From positions 235,591,591-235,655,590 of the forward strand of contig OY728143.1 in the NCBI GenBank assembly GCA_963277665.1: a stretch of 64,000 nt of DNA. Reading direction: 5' to 3'. Made by a program: the position numbers and the translations under genes. Positions 12,630-26,419 of the stretch are shown piece by piece; positions within the stretch are counted from its first letter, which is position 1, and each line of letters starts with the position of its first letter. The stretch comes from Viscum album (taxonomy: Eukaryota > Streptophyta > Magnoliopsida > Santalales > Viscaceae). Under the pieces are notes generated by a model. It was not told the DNA's origin and searched no databases. It worked only from the letters and a program-made list of their open reading frames with translations.

Positions 12630-14996
12630 TGGGGTGCATTTGGGTGGTGTTTCAATAATTTTTTTAGAAAATCACACTGTGAACGATTCGCACACTGTTA
12701 GAGAAAATTGTACGACAACCCCAGGTAAACCGTTGATGCCCATAAAGAGAGGATTCACCGAGTTGGTTTACGGTTATGTTAACAGTGCGAGTTATCCATG
12801 TGATTCCCCCATTATGTAGTGTCTAATACACAATTATCACACTATTTTCTTAACTTTGTGACTAAACCATGCATGGGATAGTTGTGAGATTCTAAAATTG
12901 TGTATCTCACACTTTTTTCCCTTGTAATGACATGTTTCTTCTCCTATGCGACTCTAACATATGAATTTTTTTTCAAATTTTTTGGGAATGTTACCCATTT
13001 AATTATTTCAAATATGATTCTATATGAACTCTTTTCTTTTATATTGAATGACAAAATCGAAGATCCACTCTCTTCCCAGTAAGTGGATCTTTTCACAATG
13101 ATTTTTCTATACATTCTCCTCTCTTTCCTTCATCCTTCGGTGGAGTGTATCCTCTGTTTTCTTATATGTAAATCAATATGATGTGGTGTAGATATAAGAT
13201 TGGTTATCTAGATTTATTTTGATGATATGTTGATATTTTGATCTTGATTTAGGATTTTAGATCCAGATCTTGTATCTATGTCGTTGTGGTGCTTGGATTT
13301 TTGGAATTTTCATTAAGCAAACGTCTGTCAATGAATCGAGGTACGTGGTCTAAAATAAAATTCCCATAGTCATGGATTTGATATATATATGAAAAAATAT
13401 ATAATTTCTATCATTATTCAATAATTCATTTTCTTAAATTGGGTAAATTTGATAGACCAATTGATTTATCGAGGTTTTTTTGAAATATGTGATTAATTGG
13501 TGAAATAATAATTAGTCTAATGGGATTCCTTGATAGATAATTAAGTTGGGAAAATATATTGTAAGATAGAGTGGTTAAAATATAGATAACTAATCTGGGG
13601 GATTAATTTTGAGATGTTTTTTTGGCCAAGATGAGAAAATCTTATGTAGATTAATTATGTGTCTTAGTAAATATGATCTGGATAATTAATTGTGGGATTA
13701 ATTTTGGAGTGATGAAATTTAGTATCAGATAATTAATTATATATAATTAATTAATGAAAAAGAATTTTGATATGGATAAACTGATGAATGAATTAATTAA
13801 TGCGATTGATGAATTTAGTAAATTGGTGAGTCGATTAATATATATGATGTATTCAAATAATTGTTGGATTAGTAATGTAATTGATGTAGATAAAATGTTA
13901 TGAATTAATTATGTGTGAATGATTGGGAACATTGTTATTCTAAATTGATAAGTATAAATAGTAACACAATCATTATACATATGAGTAAAGAGACTGGTAA
14001 CATGGTCATTATAAATTGTTAAGTAAGGATGGTAACAAGGTCATCATACATACATGTAAATATAATTGGATCAAATTCGTTATATTGAAGAGAAAGCCTC
14101 AAAATGTGGTCATATTTCTTACATTATTGATATCGGTATCTTTGGGAATTTGTATTTTTAATGTGAAATTAATGAATGTTAATATTGGAACTTTGAGTTA
14201 TGGACACAAATGAGAATATTTAGGACTCCGACATTTGTCGAATTAGGCATTGAGATATCATAGGACCATGAATAATAAGATCATTGGTAAGAAGTTTGTA
14301 TTATGAAATGCTACTTCCTAGGTAGAACATCGTGTTCTGGAAATAGACAATGATTTTCATGAGATACATGTATCATTGGGACCACTATATCTAATGTAGT
14401 TAGATAAGAATAACCAATAATGCAATAACTTCTTATTTATGCAGTGTACTTATTTCTTAAAGAACTCTATACACTACCTTTTGACTATTCTTGTTTTAGA
14501 AACTGTTGGTTATGGCCTAATGAGTTTTACTCACACCATATTTGGATGCCTGATCGATACCCAAATAGATTATATTGTTGCAGTACAGGGTAAGGGAAAT
14601 GGCCCTAGGATGGATTTATGATTTGGTATGGAGCTTGGATGAGGGGACCAGACATGGATAATAATCTTCATGGGTAGTGGTAGTGTCTTCAAAATCAGTT
14701 TCGTTATAGTTACATGAATCATTGGAATAACACGTACCCATTTTATTTGAGTATTGTATTCCCAATTTTGTTATCTTATGACATAAGTATTGTTCAGGTT
14801 ATATATGATGTCGTGTTTCATTATTTATTCCTGTTGGTGTTTTACTCTGATAAATTAGGGTATAGTCTTCACAAGAATGACTTACTAGACCCTCAACACT
14901 ATCAAGAAGCCTCTAACATGTATTTGGGTGAACGTGAGGTTATTTAGTGAACCAGATCAAGGAACCATCACATGGTTCCTAGGATGGGAAGTTACA
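12630..14996 (+). repeat. 3' LTR of element A
   Basis: Begins TGGGGTGCATTTGGGTG, base for base in register with the 5' LTR start, and ends GTTACA. The preceding polypurine tract is not clear, so the start could be off by about 20 bases. The frames at 12,634, 12,900, 14,016, 14,439 and 14,714 are all inside it and are not genes. Confidence 0.82.
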
Positions 14997-17900
14997 TTAC
15001 CGTATTAGACTTTTCCAACATCAACTTCTATTTAATAAGTATTATAACTTATTACATGACCAATAATGTTTTATTCATTCTCTTAAATATGTATGTTGAT
15101 ATCTTTTCCTATAGATATATAAGATTTTTTATATTAAAAAACGATCAAGTGATATATATATATAATTATGTTACTGTAATACGTTTAATAATTTTAATTT
15201 TAAAAATCATACAATGTAATAAAATTAACATCCATGTCAATTAAAATTGTGTTAAATGTGCGTCAAATTCATTAAATATGTCTACCGATGAATTGAATGT
15301 TCTTGGAATCTTTTACTGTTTATATTAACAACCAATCAATGAGAGATAAGATATGTTTTTCAATACTATTAAACTGAAATATTATTTTTTTTGATATTTG
15401 TACGATGAAGAAACTTTTGGATCAAGTGTTCTAATTTGTCTGGATGATTAAAAAAGGTTGTGATACCACTAGTGAGTGTTCTATATATTTTGATGCTATT
15501 CGTTGTTTTAGTAGGTATAATGTTATTACTCTATCTATGAGGAATGTAGTGATTAATGTTTACCATCAATCATAATGGTATGTCTACCAGAGATCCAAAG
15601 ATATATACTATAACATTAGGTACCTATATTAGTGTTTTGTTATTATACATATCATAGAGTGTTATGTATCATTAACATATACTTGTAATAAGGGTAATTG
15701 TAAGAGAAAACAATATTCCTTTTTTAATTACCCCCACTTCATATCCATGCTACAAATTTATATGTGACATTTATGTACAAAATTATAGGATTTGAGCATA
15801 AATCTTGGGATTAGAACTTTATTTTTGGGTGGGATTTATTAATTTAATAAATTTTGAAATTTTATTATTAACATGGATAAAAAATATTCAACGAACATAA
15901 AAAGTTTTGTTTCTATGGGATATAAATGATTTTATGTGTGCCAATTAATAATATTTTTTATATCCAACCCATATTATCATACAACTTATGTAATTTCATT
16001 AATGAATAAATGATATCCAATGTATATTAGATAACAACTTATCATCTAGAAAGGGATATGTCAATGAAGTGGGACATTAAAATTTGTAATGGTATACTAT
16101 GTTCATGGTTTAGGACATTAGATTAATATTGGGTACCAAACATTAAATGGTTAACTTATATTTTAATAGTAGTCACCAGAATTATATCATGATGGATCCT
16201 TTGAAATATTTTTATGATCAACTATTCATGTTTCCTTCTGTTGGACTAAGGTGAGTGAGACCATTTAGGTGGGACCATGTATCATTTTGGATGTTAAAAT
16301 TATTACTAATATTATTTTATAATAACATGTGGTAGGTGAATTTAAATATAAAATAAATGTTAATTTTTGAACTCATCATGATAATTTCTTTTTTTCTAAA
16401 CATTTGTTCTTGAATTTATTAATATATTTGGGTCAACAAGGGTTCATGATGTAAGTGATATATAAATTGTGACATGTGGGCACCTTATGAAGATAATATG
16501 GTTTATGATAGTTGTGAAATTTGTTTTTGCACCATAATAATTTTTTTGATTAGTAATTTATTTCACCAAACATAATTAACCAGGTGTAATCCTAATTCAA
16601 ATAATATACTAAATTGGAAATGAATTGATATGGAGTTTGACATTATAGTGAATGAGAAAATGATCCTAAATGTTGATTCATCATATAAGATTTTATGTGG
16701 GAAAAGAAATCCTCTTTTATGATTACTATAGAAATAAGATAGATATTCTCCTAAAATGTAGGATAAACCATCATTGATAAAGGATAAGGGGCCTCATCTC
16801 CTTATTTATATTCTATATCTGGGATAACATTATTCATGGACGAATTTATATGATAATATGAATAATAAGAAATAAAATTTAATTATTTTTTTGGTTTATT
16901 TTTTAATATTTATTATATATTTAATTATATTCATTCATATTTAGTTTTAATTCATAAAAAATTTGATGTTCTGTATAAATCACATTTTTTATATAGAGAT
17001 GTCCGGATACACAAACTCTTATATATCGTGATAAAAATGATATATTTTTTTAACACAAAGTAACAAACAATATTGGGTGTCTTAAATATCAAAGAATCAT
17101 TTTAGAATAGGTATTTCAAGACTAAGTTATACTTTAAATGATCTTAGAGTTTAATTAAAATTATGTATCATCATTTTTTCGATAGCATTATCACTTTAGA
17201 TAAAACTAAAATAGTCTTCATTAGAAATTATAACAAGCATATAAAAAAATGTACTACATGTGGAGAATAAAATTTCAGAATAAGAGGTTCTATTAAAAAG
17301 AAAAAAAAATGTTATAAAAACTTTTTAATAAAAAAATTGCATACATTTTCATTTATGGGAAATATAAAACAATTTTTAAAGTCTTTTTTAAAATTCAGAT
17401 CTTCTTTTTTCAAAATTTTACTATTAAAATACTATTTAGAACCATCAAAAAACATATCACATTGAAATCAAATTTTTTGTTAATTATATAACAAAATTTG
17501 ATTTATGTAACTACATTTCTCCTTGAATATAGTAAAATATAACTTAGAAAATAATATATTTCAATGAATTTAATTTTACATGTAAAACCTTATGAAATCA
17601 AAGACACCACTATATGTTCTAGATGTTGAATATAATCCCCACTAGATCATGGTTTAACTCCCAATCCAATATCATCACATAAAATACACAACCGATCATT
17701 TTTAAATAAATAAAATTTTCATTTGATGGATTTCTCATTATAAAACCATTAAATCTTCTATTTAAATTTTTTACGTTAATGTTTTATTTACAATTAAATT
17801 GTGGATATAATTATTAATAATCATGTACTTTAAATGGGAAAATTCATATTTCCTTGATATTATAATCATTTAAATACCTCATAATTCATGAAAATATATC

Positions 17901-20900
17901 CTTTTCTAACAATTAATGGAATGATATTTGAAGACCTAGATAATGGAAATTCTTTTATATTTGATTCATCATTAGATATTTTTAGAGTTTTTGTGCATGA
18001 AATAATAAATTTTATTCCCAATAAAAAAATTAAAATCCACATGAAAATTGAGAATAAATTTTATAAAATATTATTTTATTAAAATAATTGTGGAAATATA
18101 GTAAAATATTTTATAGATGAAATAATTTTTTTAGATAATTTTAAGGAAAACCATATTCCACATGACATTAATTTTTTGAAAGATATAAAAATCTAGATAA
18201 AAATATATCCTTTTATAAAATAAAATATAAATAAATCACTCATAATACATTTAATTAAAACATTACAATTTTTAATATTAAAATATATAATTTTCTTTTT
18301 CAAATATTATAATAACAAACTAAATAACCGTTAAATAATATTTTTTATAAAATAAAATCATAATGGTAACTAATTTCATGAATTTTCTAAAATGGATATG
18401 ACAAAAAAATACCCTTATATAAAATATATGACAAATCAAGATTGAAAATATGTATTACTCACTGTCAAAATTGAATTTGAAGATATGGTACAGGAGATAA
18501 GGAGGACTATTGGAAAGATTCTATAGTATTTATAATGAAGGAATCTTATGTACATTTCTGTATATATATTATGAAATATTTAATTATCACTATAATTTTA
18601 TAATCCTGGATAAATGTATTGTGTTATCTTGATGGAAACATATAATGATAGTCATGAAAGATAATAACATGGTAATATTATTAAATGGAAGTATGTAAGA
18701 ATTTATAAATGATAAAAAGAATACTATAAGGCTCAATGCATTATTGTGTTTGATTATGTGTTGGATTGTATAAATACCATCAGATTATACTAGTCCATAG
18801 TATTTATTAATATGTATATATAAATACATATAGATATTTATAATTACTATGAATTTTTAGATACAAGGAGGTAGTGATAAAAATTGGGGAATCTGATTTG
18901 AACCAATGATGACTATTATAGTTTTCATTTCCCTATTAAATCACTTCACATCATTATGGGTTTTTTATAAAAAAACGCTTGCTATGAAATTGATCTTTAT
19001 TGACCAAAATGTCTTGACTTCCTAAATGTTCTGGTAGCTTGTTTTGTAGTTTGAGGATTATAGTTCTATAATAAGGAAATATGATATTTGTGTAATAGGC
19101 TGGAATCAAGCTAATTTTTTAGTCATACCTAAAGTTGATAACTACTGCTAGATGGGGAAAATGGGGAATAGATTTAGTGCTGAGAATTCATGGTTGAATA
19201 TGATGGAGGAAGACCTATTATGTGGTCAAAGATGATGCATACGAGATTTTAATAGCTTAGATGTGAGTGATCAAAATATGAATGGTATAAGGTTATATTT
19301 TAATAGGGTTGATAGTAACTTCATATCAAATAATTTGACAAAACAACTCTATTTCATGGAATGATTTAAATTACAATGACCACATATTGAATATCATTCC
19401 TTGGAAACGATAGCTCATTCCTCGACCACATAGACACACACATCTACTCTCATGGGCCATACTAGCTAGGGCTTCCCATGCATATGAGCTCAGATGAGTG
19501 CACTATGTAGGATCATTGCAATTGAGGATACATTATGTGAGCCATACACACCCACCCTACAAAAAATCATGCACAGACAACTATCATCCCACATAGTCAA
19601 CACATGCTCCCATTTGTGTGGTGGAGGTGGGTCCCTAGTGGTCTTCATTGGAAAATGTTTTATACAAAATACATAATTACTTATGAATATAAAATAAAAA
19701 ACTAATTATTATTCCTTATTTATCTTGTTAATTCCAGTAGAGAATTAATATTTTAACACTCATTAATTTTAAATATGACATCCAATTATGTTATTATTTT
19801 ATTTATTTTTATTTTAAATAACGATTTATTCCAAATTAATTTTTTATAAAAATAATAATTTGAATGTTATTAATTTATATATATAAGTTAAATTACATCA
19901 AAATAACATAAAACCCCTATAAATTTTTATATAAAACTAATGTTTTAAATAAATAAAAACGAATATTAAATATATTTATACATTTTTGTACACATATATC
20001 CATATTTATTCAAAATTTGCATCTAATAGATTTATATTTTGATTTCATTATATTAAAATTTATATAAATTATATTAATACTATAGTTACATATAATATTG
20101 TTATTTTAGTGTCCAATGATATTTTATTGTTTTTAAAAGAAATTTTAAGATCTTAATGTATGTTTGTAAATTTAATATTAAAATTCAGGTATATATGAAT
20201 AAATCCTCAAATTTACTTGGATAAATTATATTCAAACAGTTTGTAAATATATTTATGTTATTGACGCTATATTTTTTAAAAGGATTAATTAATTTTAATA
20301 TTTATTTTTTTCATCATTAAAAAAACATAAAATTGCATTTTTAAAATAGTTGTATAATTTGTTCTAAATTTAGTCACATCTTAGTTTATTTATCTATTAT
20401 ATATATTCATTCAAAATGGATTATGATAGAAAATATAAAATGGTTGTTTAAATATGTACTATTTTATAAATACCATTCTAAAGAGATATTTAAATATACT
20501 AAACTCTATGTATTATAATTTTTCTTCACATTAAATGATGGTTACTATTTATCCACACTGCATATTCATAATATCATCTATATTTGAGGGATACTAAACA
20601 TTATGGTTTTAATGAATTTGTGTACCATCATATTGTTCTTATGGTCACCAGAGTTCAATTTTTTTTTATTTTTAATGATATTTACATGTTTAATTGCTGT
20701 TCAACAAGTTTTAGATTCTCAAATAAACTTGTTGTTGCATCAAAATATTAAATATTTTATTGTTTTAAATAAATTGTACACTATCATGATAATAATTATC
20801 AAGACTTATTTTATATCATTTAATGTAAATTCATTTATACACATGAATTATGGGATGTTACATTCAAAGAAAATTAATTTATTGATCCCTCACAATTATT

Positions 20901-21342
20901 TTATATATATTAAAAATCTATTTGAGACATTTAATTTTTAATCATGGATTTCATCACAGATGAAGATAAACATTTTTTTCAAACATCGCATGTAATTTAT
21001 TAAATCTTGAAATAAATTATTCATTTATGAAATTATCAAGATATATTCATTAATTAATTGTACATGAATATAAATGATTCATGCATTGAAACAATGTTTT
21101 TGAGATCCATCGATCTCTCATGATTTCTTTTTCCAATTTCATATCATACAATTTGGATCATATCAATTGTATAAATAAAATAGTTTAAAAAAGGAATTCT
21201 TGTTGAGAAATAATATTAAACAGTGTATAAAATATTATCATTATAAATAATCATATCAATGTTTATTATTTAATATTAAATTAAAATAAATTTTGTGATA
21301 CATGAATCAATAAAAAATATAAATTATTATTACATTTATATA
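14997..21342. other. AT-rich spacer without recognised genes
   Basis: A 6.3-kb stretch between elements A and B. The frames at 14,972-15,244, 17,888-18,082 and 20,603-20,941 (112 aa) are rich in Ile, Phe, Asn, Lys and Tyr, as expected from random AT-rich DNA, and show no motif. A patch at 19,400-19,660 is less AT-rich but its frames have no recognisable product. A sequence resembling a reversed primer site (GTGATACCA) occurs near 15,463, without a supporting LTR. Confidence 0.6.
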
Positions 21343-22821
21343 GGAATCCCGAGGGTCCCCTTTAGAATGAGTCAATACTCATTTCACATGATGTATCATG
21401 ATATTATCCTTTACCCAAAGCATTGGAGAACAATTAGGGCTCACCCTTTGAAAACATTTCACTTCAGGCATATGTGTGCCACATGGGTCATAAAACATGG
21501 ATTAAGTAAACATAATCCTTTATACCATGATAAAATGATTTGGAATTTCATACATGAAACAATATAATCAATATATAAATGTGCATAAAGGTGAATACCC
21601 TTGATTTGGAAATGGGCATGGCATTCCCTACACAATGACTTTGGCTTGAAAAAACGTGGTGCAATTTCAGCAGCACAACGGCGTGACATATGATTTCATA
21701 AAAATGGTTGATGAGGTAGAAATGGGTGTCTCATAATATATACAGGAAATGGAATGTAAGTGGGTCATGTAGATACATGTCCAAACAAATGTAATGATAT
21801 TTATATATGTAATAGAAATGAATTTCTTGAATGTAAATGTGGAGAGAGATATTCATTATGGAATTTCTGCATAGTAACAGTTGTAAATGGGAGGTATTAA
21901 TTAGAGAGAAAGGGGATCTCTCATTATTCAAACATGAATTGGGAAGTATGGGGGAGGTGAGAAATCATTCACTAACATTTATAATTAAAAATAAAAGGTC
22001 ATAACCATATAAGGAAACATGGACATAAATAAGGAAAGTAAGAATCCCTTATTTGGATGTGTGATCCCAAAGGTTTGGTAAAGGCTTGAGAGGGTCTTCT
22101 TGGGAGCTTGTCATACCTTGAGAGGATTCTAGAGATAATAAGGAAGAGTATGGATGCACTCCAAAGGATTTTAGTGAAGAAGAAGTGGGATCTTGGGTGT
22201 ATTTATATTGGAAAGGAGAAGGAATTATTTATTATTTAGGTTTGGGACACCTCACATTAAACTAATCAAAACCACAATCCATCCCGTGGTTTATACCAAT
22301 TGTTTTTTACAAATGGGAGTGGGAGACAATATTTTATATGACTAATGTCCGAACATCTTAAAATAATAAGGTTTCCTATGTGGAGGTAAGTCACACTCTC
22401 AAGGAAAAAAATTTAAAAATCTAAAATGTTTTATAAGTATGGAAGGGTCCACTAATCCTATGTAATGTAAAAAAATAAACCTAAAATCACATTATTTTAT
22501 TTTAAAAACATCTATTGTCCGAAAATATTATTTATACTATTTTATTACATCACTATTGGTTCATTATGATGTCATAAAACACATTATATATTTTAACTGT
22601 ATTTAATTTTTACACACAAAATTTTAATTCTCTCAGAAAATTTTGTAAAATTCACCATTAGATAATTTTGTAATCCTATTTAAAAAAATAGAATTATTTT
22701 TATATATATAATCTTCTAAATATATTAATTTTTACTTATGGAATAAAAACTCTCATTAATTGAAATTTAATGGGTTTTGAGATATTTTTTTCAAACCATA
22801 ATGAAAATTTTGGTCCTTACA
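21343..22821 (-). repeat. 3' LTR of element B, U5 end missing
   Basis: Minus-strand start TGTAAGGACC lies at 22,821. It aligns with ~28,345-29,795; shared stretches include ATGATATTAT(C/A)CTTTACC, CACTATTGGTTCATTATG and GACACCTCACATTAAACTAA. A TATA-like TATAAAT reads on the minus strand at 22,201-22,207. The counterpart of 27,874-28,345 (about 470 bases of U5) is absent below 21,343. Confidence 0.85.
22201..22207 (-). promoter_or_regulatory. TATA-like box in 3' LTR of element B
   Basis: TATAAAT on the minus strand, in the same LTR position as TATATAAT at 29,194-29,201 in the 5' LTR, within a conserved surrounding. Likely the core LTR promoter; no start site can be seen directly. Confidence 0.5.
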
Positions 22822-22837
22822 ATCTTCCCCCCTTAAG
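22822..22837 (-). other. Polypurine tract of element B
   Basis: On the minus strand CTTAAGGGGGGAAGAT directly precedes the LTR start TGTAAGG. This is the usual plus-strand primer for gypsy elements and fixes the inner edge of the 3' LTR. Confidence 0.85.
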
Positions 22838-22839
22838 AC

Positions 22840-25800
22840 ATTTCACCCACGAAATTTTCTTTTCCCACACTATAACAGATGTTTGTAACTGTTCTTCATC
22901 ACATCTTCTGATTCCAATGTCACATTTTTCAAACTTGTGGTTTTTCCACAACAAGTTGACGAGGGGAATTGTCTTATTTCGTAGAATTGTTTCTCTACGA
23001 TCTAAGATCATCACCGGTTTCACCTCATATGAATGATCATCCTATAGCTGTACTACCTCAGAATATAGTTCATGTGAGGGGTCGGGTATTTACTTTCTTA
23101 AGATGGATACATGAAGGACATCGTGTACTTTTCCCATGGTAGGTGGAAGTGCTAGTCGATAGGCCACATCACCGACATGATCAAGAATCTCGAAGAGGCC
23201 AATGCACCTAGTAATTAACATACACTTCTTTCCAAACCTCATGAACTTATTCTATGGATATATATATATATATATACCATATCTCCATTTTAACTCTCAA
23301 GGTCTCATAGATGGTTATCTGCAAAAAAACATTTATCGACTCTAGGCTACCTAGATATGCTGCTAAATAGATTTAACCATCTCCAACATTTCATCATCCA
23401 TTTCTGGTCCTAACAGCTTATGCTCACCAACTTCATTCAAACATGTCAGTGTTCTACACCACTTCCTATACAGGTCTTCATAAGGTGACATTCAAATGCA
23501 CGAGTGGAAAACAATTATTAATGGTGAATTAAACTAATGGAATATATTGATACCATCCACCATTAAAGTCCATTGAACATGATCTTTACGTATCTTTTAG
23601 TTTCTGAATAGTTTTCTCATATTGGCCATCATTTTGAGGATGATAGGTGGTACTGATGTTCAGTTCAGTATCCAGAGAATGTTGATGACTTTTCCAAAAC
23701 ATAAATATGAATCTTGTAACTCGATCAGATAAAATAGTCAGTGGTACTCCATACAGACTTACAACTTCCATGAATTATATCCATGCAAATAGATATAATT
23801 ATAAATCTGTACAAATTGAAATGATGTGTGAAGACTTTGTAAGATGATCCACAACAACCCATATTGGATTGTTGGCTTTGAATGCCTTCAGTAGTCCGGT
23901 GACCAAGTCCATGGTGTTCTCCCATTTCCATGATTTTATGGGAAATGGTTGCATTATCCCCTTAGAATCCTGCCCCTTTACCTTCACTTACAGAAAAACT
24001 AGGTACTTTTATGTATAATCATATATCAATTTCATCGTATTATCCCTCCAATAATTCTCTCGGAGATCATGATTCATCATTGCGTTTCCTGGGTGAATAG
24101 AGAAATTTGATCTATGTGGATCATACAAAAGTTCCTTCATCATCTCCAGACATGATGGAACACATAGTATTTTCCCAAATCTCACAATTCATTCTTCATT
24201 GAAGCTGAACTCCAAGTATTTCCCTTTTATGATAGATTGCACATTCTTCTTAATTCCCACATAATCCTTTGGAGCATCCTTTAACCATTCCAAAAGAGAC
24301 GGTTGAGCAATCATTTGTGAATGGATTGATGAGGTTCCCTTCTTTATGATTCCTATGTCTATCTTCTTAAAATCTAAGAAGAATGTATCCGTCGGAATTC
24401 TCATCTACGATAGAATCATTGGGTCTTTCCTACTCAGAGAATCTTCCACCTTGTTCAATTATTTAGGGTGGTAATGGATTGATCTGTTAAAGTCTTTGAC
24501 AATCTCAAACCTTCTTCATTGGCACATGATCAACCCTTTCTACGTGAATTTATACTTGAGGATTTTGTGGTCCATATATATTTTAGACTTCTCCCCAAAG
24601 AGATAATTCCACCATATTTTTAAAGAAAATATCAACGCAACCAACTCCAGATCATGTGTTGAATAAATCTTCTCATGAACGTTCAATTTCCTTGAAGCAT
24701 AGGTACTAAATTTGTCATTTTTCATCATCAAACAACCTAAGAACTTCTTCGAAGAATCAATTAATACTAGAAAATGATCTCCACTTGTAGTTAATGTGAG
24801 TACGAGCGATGTGATAAGCCTCCTTTTAAACTCCTTGAATCTTTCATCGCATTCAGGACTCCAAGAAAACATTACTCCCTTCAAAGTTATCATAGTAATA
24901 GGGTTGAACAATCCTGAGAAATTCCTCAAAAATCTTTGATAATATCCATATATCCCAAAGAAGATATGGAAATCAATTACCGGTGTTGGCCTCGACTATC
25001 CCTCTATTGTATCTATTTCGGAGGGATCAACAAATATCCCATTGCTTTTGATGATATAGACCAATAATGAGACCTCCTTCAACCAGAACTCACACTTGTA
25101 TTACATTGCATAGAGCTTCTACTTTTTCATGGTCTCTATTATAGTTCTTAGATGCTCCTCATGATCCACCTTGGTTTTGATGTATATTAGAATATCATCT
25201 ATAATGACTATCAAAAAATTTTCTAGGTATTCTTTGAATACTATATTCATCAAGTCCATGAAGATTGTTGGATAATTGGTGATCCTAAAGGCATTATTAT
25301 TAATTCATATTGCCCATATCTTATACGAAATGTAGTCTTAGGGATATATTTCTTCTTCACCCTTACTTGATAATAGCCTAACTACAAATCTACCTTGGGG
25401 AAGTATTGTGATCCACATAGCTGGTCAAACAATTCATCAACTCATGGGAGAGGATACTTGTTCTTTATTGTGACTTTGTTAAGATCATGATAATAGATGT
25501 GAAGGTTCATGAACAATTCTTTTTTTTCTTGATGAAGAGGACTACTACACCCCATGGTGAAGTAGTTGGGAATTTAAACCCTTTATCTAGGTTCTCCTAT
25601 TGTTGTTTATTCAGCTTCTCAAGCTCCACAATATCCATTCTATACGGAGTCTTGGATATTTGCAAACCCCAGCTATAAGGTTAAATGAAAATTCAACATC
25701 TCTTCTAGGAGGAAGATCAGAAAATTTCTCGGGAAACACTTCAGTGAATTCCATCACAATAAGAATGTATTTAAGGATGTTTGTCTCCTTAGAGTCAATC

Positions 25801-25885
25801 ATCTAAGCCAGATATGTGTTCTCATAGGGTAGTAATATCCACTCTAAAAATGATGAAGAAAAAGAAATTCATCTTCTTCCTGGAA
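22840..25885 (-). pseudogene. Decayed pol: RT, RNase H, integrase, chromodomain-like tail, element B
   Basis: Reading down the minus strand: the linker into RT has SDLPPRRDVEFSFNLIAG (~25,720); RT has KVTIKNKYPLP, RYGQYELIIMPLG and, after a frameshift, MDLMNIVFKEYLENFL with IDDIL (Asp pair at 25,194-25,199). RNase H lies in the 129-aa frame at 24,540-24,929 (FLVLIDSSKKFLGCLM, VHEKIYSTHDLELVAL). Integrase at ~23,140-23,990 shows WVVVDHLTKSSH, ILSDRVTRF (Asp at 23,724-23,726) and HPQNDGQYEKTIQ (Glu at 23,616-23,618). A GPY-like segment (GLFEILDHVGDVAYRLALPP) and a chromodomain-like tail (MILDRRETILRNKTIPLV) end it at 22,840-23,200. Key catalytic residues are mostly retained, but frameshifts and stops inactivate it. 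Confidence 0.92.
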
Positions 25886-25888
25886 CGT

Positions 25889-26419
25889 TTATGAAATCGG
25901 GGGTTGATTTTCCACTTGGAGAGTGATTTCCCTATCATGGATGTTTATGTAGGCTCTATATAGGGAATTCCAATCCATGCAGAGAATTGCATCAAAATCC
26001 GCTAAAAGAAGTATGATGAGGTTCTCTGGGATGTTCATTCCACCGATTATGTCAGGGGAGGAGTTAAATTCATGGGGTGCAATTATTTTCCCATTTGAAG
26101 TACTTAACGACATCATCACCTCAATGATTTGTGGTTGTGTTTTAATTTTTCTAAAAAACCTTTTGGATAAAAAAGAATGTGTAGAACCTGAATCAAAAAG
26201 TATGTTTTCTATTCTTGAATGAATAACTAGCGTACCTATCACCACTTCTTTGTTGGGGTTCACTTCGGTGGTAGTGATGGAAAAAGCTCGCCCTTGCTGC
26301 CTTATAGGTTGTTGATTGTCTCTAAAAAGCCCTAGCATTGGGAAATGATTTGAAAGAAGCCCTAGTTCATTATTGTTGAAGAATTGAACACTGCCTTGAT
26401 GGTCGAATGGATCATTCAT
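25889..26419 (-). pseudogene. Aspartic protease region of element B pol
   Basis: A 176-aa open frame. Its centre holds ILFDSGSTHSFLS (Asp codon at 26,192-26,194), the active-site loop of retrotransposon aspartic proteases, followed by a segment like the usual flap region and DAILCMDWNSLYR, which matches the D.ILGMDWL motif of gypsy elements. The protease would cut the Gag-Pol polyprotein. It is the longest intact piece of this element. Its start Met is probably internal, as the frame should continue from gag. Confidence 0.88.

Larger units (their letters stand above)
5523..14996 (+). mobile_element. Decayed full-length Ty3/gypsy Del/Tekay retrotransposon, element A
   Basis: Long terminal repeats at 5,523-7,907 and ~12,630-14,996 flank a gag-pol body in plus orientation. 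A primer-binding site follows the 5' LTR. Order is gag, protease, reverse transcriptase, RNase H, integrase, then a chromodomain-like tail, as in chromoviruses of the Tekay clade. The LTRs are strongly diverged from each other and all proteins carry many stops, so the insertion is old and inactive. The five bases outside each end (AATGG and TTACC) do not match, so no target duplication survives, or the ends are slightly misplaced. An internal deletion has removed much of protease and the RT N-terminal region. Confidence 0.88.

Noticed and set aside
15455..15480. GTGATACCA, resembling a reversed tRNA-iMet primer site
   Set aside because: No LTR end, no partner LTR and no gag-pol on the expected side.
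19400..19680. Less AT-rich patch with a 60-aa frame
   Set aside because: No motif, splice signals or repeat partner found; left as unidentified spacer.
20603..20941. 112-aa plus-strand frame with apparent membrane-like segments
   Set aside because: Ile/Phe/Leu/Asn/Tyr-rich as expected from AT-rich DNA; no motif and no support around it.
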